A stretch of DNA of 12,881 nucleotides from the NCBI GenBank assembly GCA_013696275.1, contig JACCYW010000128.1, positions 1 through 12,881 of the forward strand, read 5' to 3'. Shown here piece by piece: positions 11,929 to 12,881 of this stretch (positions within the stretch are counted from its first letter, which is position 1; each line of letters begins with the position of its first letter). The position numbers and the translations under genes were made by a program. The notes under the pieces are model-generated. The model had not been told where the DNA came from. It saw nothing but the letters and a program-made list of their open reading frames with translations, and ran no database searches. The stretch is from Chloroflexota bacterium. Lineage in GTDB: Bacteria; Chloroflexota; Limnocylindria; Limnocylindrales; CSP1-4.

Positions 11929-12881
11929 TTATCGACGCCTCCCATGATCGGATCCAGGCTGGCCATGATGGCCATCGTGTCGGCCACCAGGTTGCCCGGC
12001 ATCATCATGCCGACGGCCTGCAGGTTGAAGAAGGACGGATCGTGGATGCGCAGCCGGAAGGGCTGGTCAGACCCGTCGCTCACGCCGTAGCACGAGTACT
12101 GCCCGCGCGGACTTTCGATGGCTACGTACGCCCGACCGGGTGGGATCCGCAACAGCCGCGGGATCTTGGCCATGATCGGTCCGTCAGGCATCTTTGCCAG
12201 TACCTGGTCGATGATGCCGATGCTCTGCTTGATCTCATCGTAGTGAAGCAGGTAGCGCGCGTACGAGTCGCCCTCCGAGCGCACCGGGATATCGAACTCC
12301 AACTCCGGGTAGACGCTGTAGGGATGGGCTCGGCGGACGTCGAAGGGCACGCCGGTAGCTCGCAGCACAGGCCCGGAGAGCAGGGTCCGCCGGGCGATGT
12401 CCGCGCTCACCACGCCCAGCCCCTTCGTCCGTCGGATGAAGATCTCGTTCTGGTTGAGGAGCTTCTGCTGCTCTTCTATGCGCACCAGCGCACGGCTCAT
12501 CCATTCGCCCAGCCGGCTCATGAAGTCGTGGTTGAGGTCGCCGTTCACGCCCCCGATGCGCAGGTAGTTGAAGAGCAGCCGCTGGCCGGTCAGCGCGGCC
12601 AGCATCTCGACAATCTCGTCGCGCTCGGCGAAGCCCCACAGGATGGGCGTGAGGCCGCCCAGATCGAGAGCAAGCCAGCCGATGAAGAGGGCGTGGCTGG
12701 AGATCCGGTTGAGCTCCCAGGCCAGCACCCGGATGTACTCGGCCCGGCGTGGAACCTCGAGGTCGAGCAGCTTCTCGGCCACGAGCACCGGCATCGCCTC
12801 ACTGAACATGGCCGCGATGTACTCGAGCGGATCGCAGTTGCTGATGGCGTGGTGCCAGTCGCCGTTCTCGCAGATCTTCTC
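11925..12881 (-). CDS. nuoD: NADH-quinone oxidoreductase subunit D (NuoD), 5' end cut by window edge
   Basis: 49-kDa-type subunit of complex I, evolutionarily related to the large subunit of NiFe hydrogenases; with NuoB and NuoH it forms the quinone site. The frame is open from the right edge, giving 318 residues and a stop at 11925-11927. The family is about 370-420 aa, so the N terminus with the HPxxHG quinone-site motif is outside. Readable signatures are DPLEYIAAMFSEAMPVLVAEKLL, EVPRRAEYIRVLAWELNRISSH, FNYLRIGGVNGDL, TKGLGVVSADIARR, GPVLRATG, ESPRGQYSCYGVSDGSDQPF, RLRIHDPSFFNL and ASLDPIMGGVDK. The last segment usually reads as GSxDxVxGExDR in other NuoD proteins, so its Gly for Glu is a mild deviation. 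An internal ATG at 12809 is not the start, because strong family sequence continues upstream of it. No separate or fused NuoC can be judged from this end. Confidence 0.95.
   Translation of the reverse strand, partial: EKICENGDWHHAISNCDPLEYIAAMFSEAMPVLVAEKLLDLEVPRRAEYIRVLAWELNRISSHALFIGWLALDLGGLTPILWGFAERDEIVEMLAALTGQRLLFNYLRIGGVNGDLNHDFMSRLGEWMSRALVRIEEQQKLLNQNEIFIRRTKGLGVVSADIARRTLLSGPVLRATGVPFDVRRAHPYSVYPELEFDIPVRSEGDSYARYLLHYDEIKQSIGIIDQVLAKMPDGPIMAKIPRLLRIPPGRAYVAIESPRGQYSCYGVSDGSDQPFRLRIHDPSFFNLQAVGMMMPGNLVADTMAIMASLDPIMGGVDK
11938..11943 (-). promoter_or_regulatory. Ribosome binding site of nuoH
   Basis: GGGAGG on the minus strand, nine bases before the GTG at 11928-11926 and inside the last codons of nuoD. 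It is the clearest Shine-Dalgarno in the window and decides the GTG start for nuoH. Confidence 0.65.

Overview
This window is one continuous minus-strand stretch of a respiratory complex I (NADH:quinone oxidoreductase, nuo) operon from a high-GC bacterium. In transcription order (right to left) it holds the 3' part of nuoD, then nuoH, a nuoI-nuoE fusion, nuoF, an unusual nuoG-like flavin/iron-sulfur fusion, nuoJ, nuoK, nuoL, nuoM and the 5' part of nuoN. Both window edges cut genes. There is essentially no non-coding DNA: genes overlap by 1-4 bases or sit 1-40 bases apart, so no internal promoter or terminator is expected and none was seen. The large plus-strand open frames are antisense shadows of GC-rich coding sequence. 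nuoA, nuoB and nuoC are not in the window and presumably lie beyond the right edge.

The membrane arm (NuoH, J, K, L, M, N) looks ordinary: lengths, transmembrane layout and the key glutamates and lysines of proton translocation are present. The long NuoH (461 aa) and high GC suggest a Chloroflexota- or Actinomycetota-like host. That is inference only; there is no rRNA or marker here to settle it.

The interesting part is the electron-input arm, 5686-10543. (1) NuoI and NuoE are one 281-aa protein whose NuoI half has only one CxxCxxCxxxCP motif instead of two. (2) NuoG is replaced by an 882-aa protein with no molybdopterin-type domain. It carries a NuoG-like [2Fe-2S] domain, a GltD/NfnB-like FAD and NADP(H)-binding oxidoreductase inserted in the middle, NuoG-like [4Fe-4S] motifs, a C-terminal piece resembling the second half of NuoI, and a His/Gly-rich tail. 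(3) NuoF lacks the middle cysteine of its N3-cluster motif (Thr instead), and the NuoE domain lacks the last N1a ligand (Ser instead). (4) These three genes lie between nuoH and nuoJ, whereas the common order is E-F-G-H-I-J.

Together this suggests a complex I with a rebuilt input module that may have two nucleotide sites: NADH at NuoF/FMN and probably NADPH at the GltD-like FAD domain. Electrons would reach a conventional quinone and proton-pumping arm. Function is inferred from motifs; the domain order, missing cysteines and gene order are read directly from the sequence.
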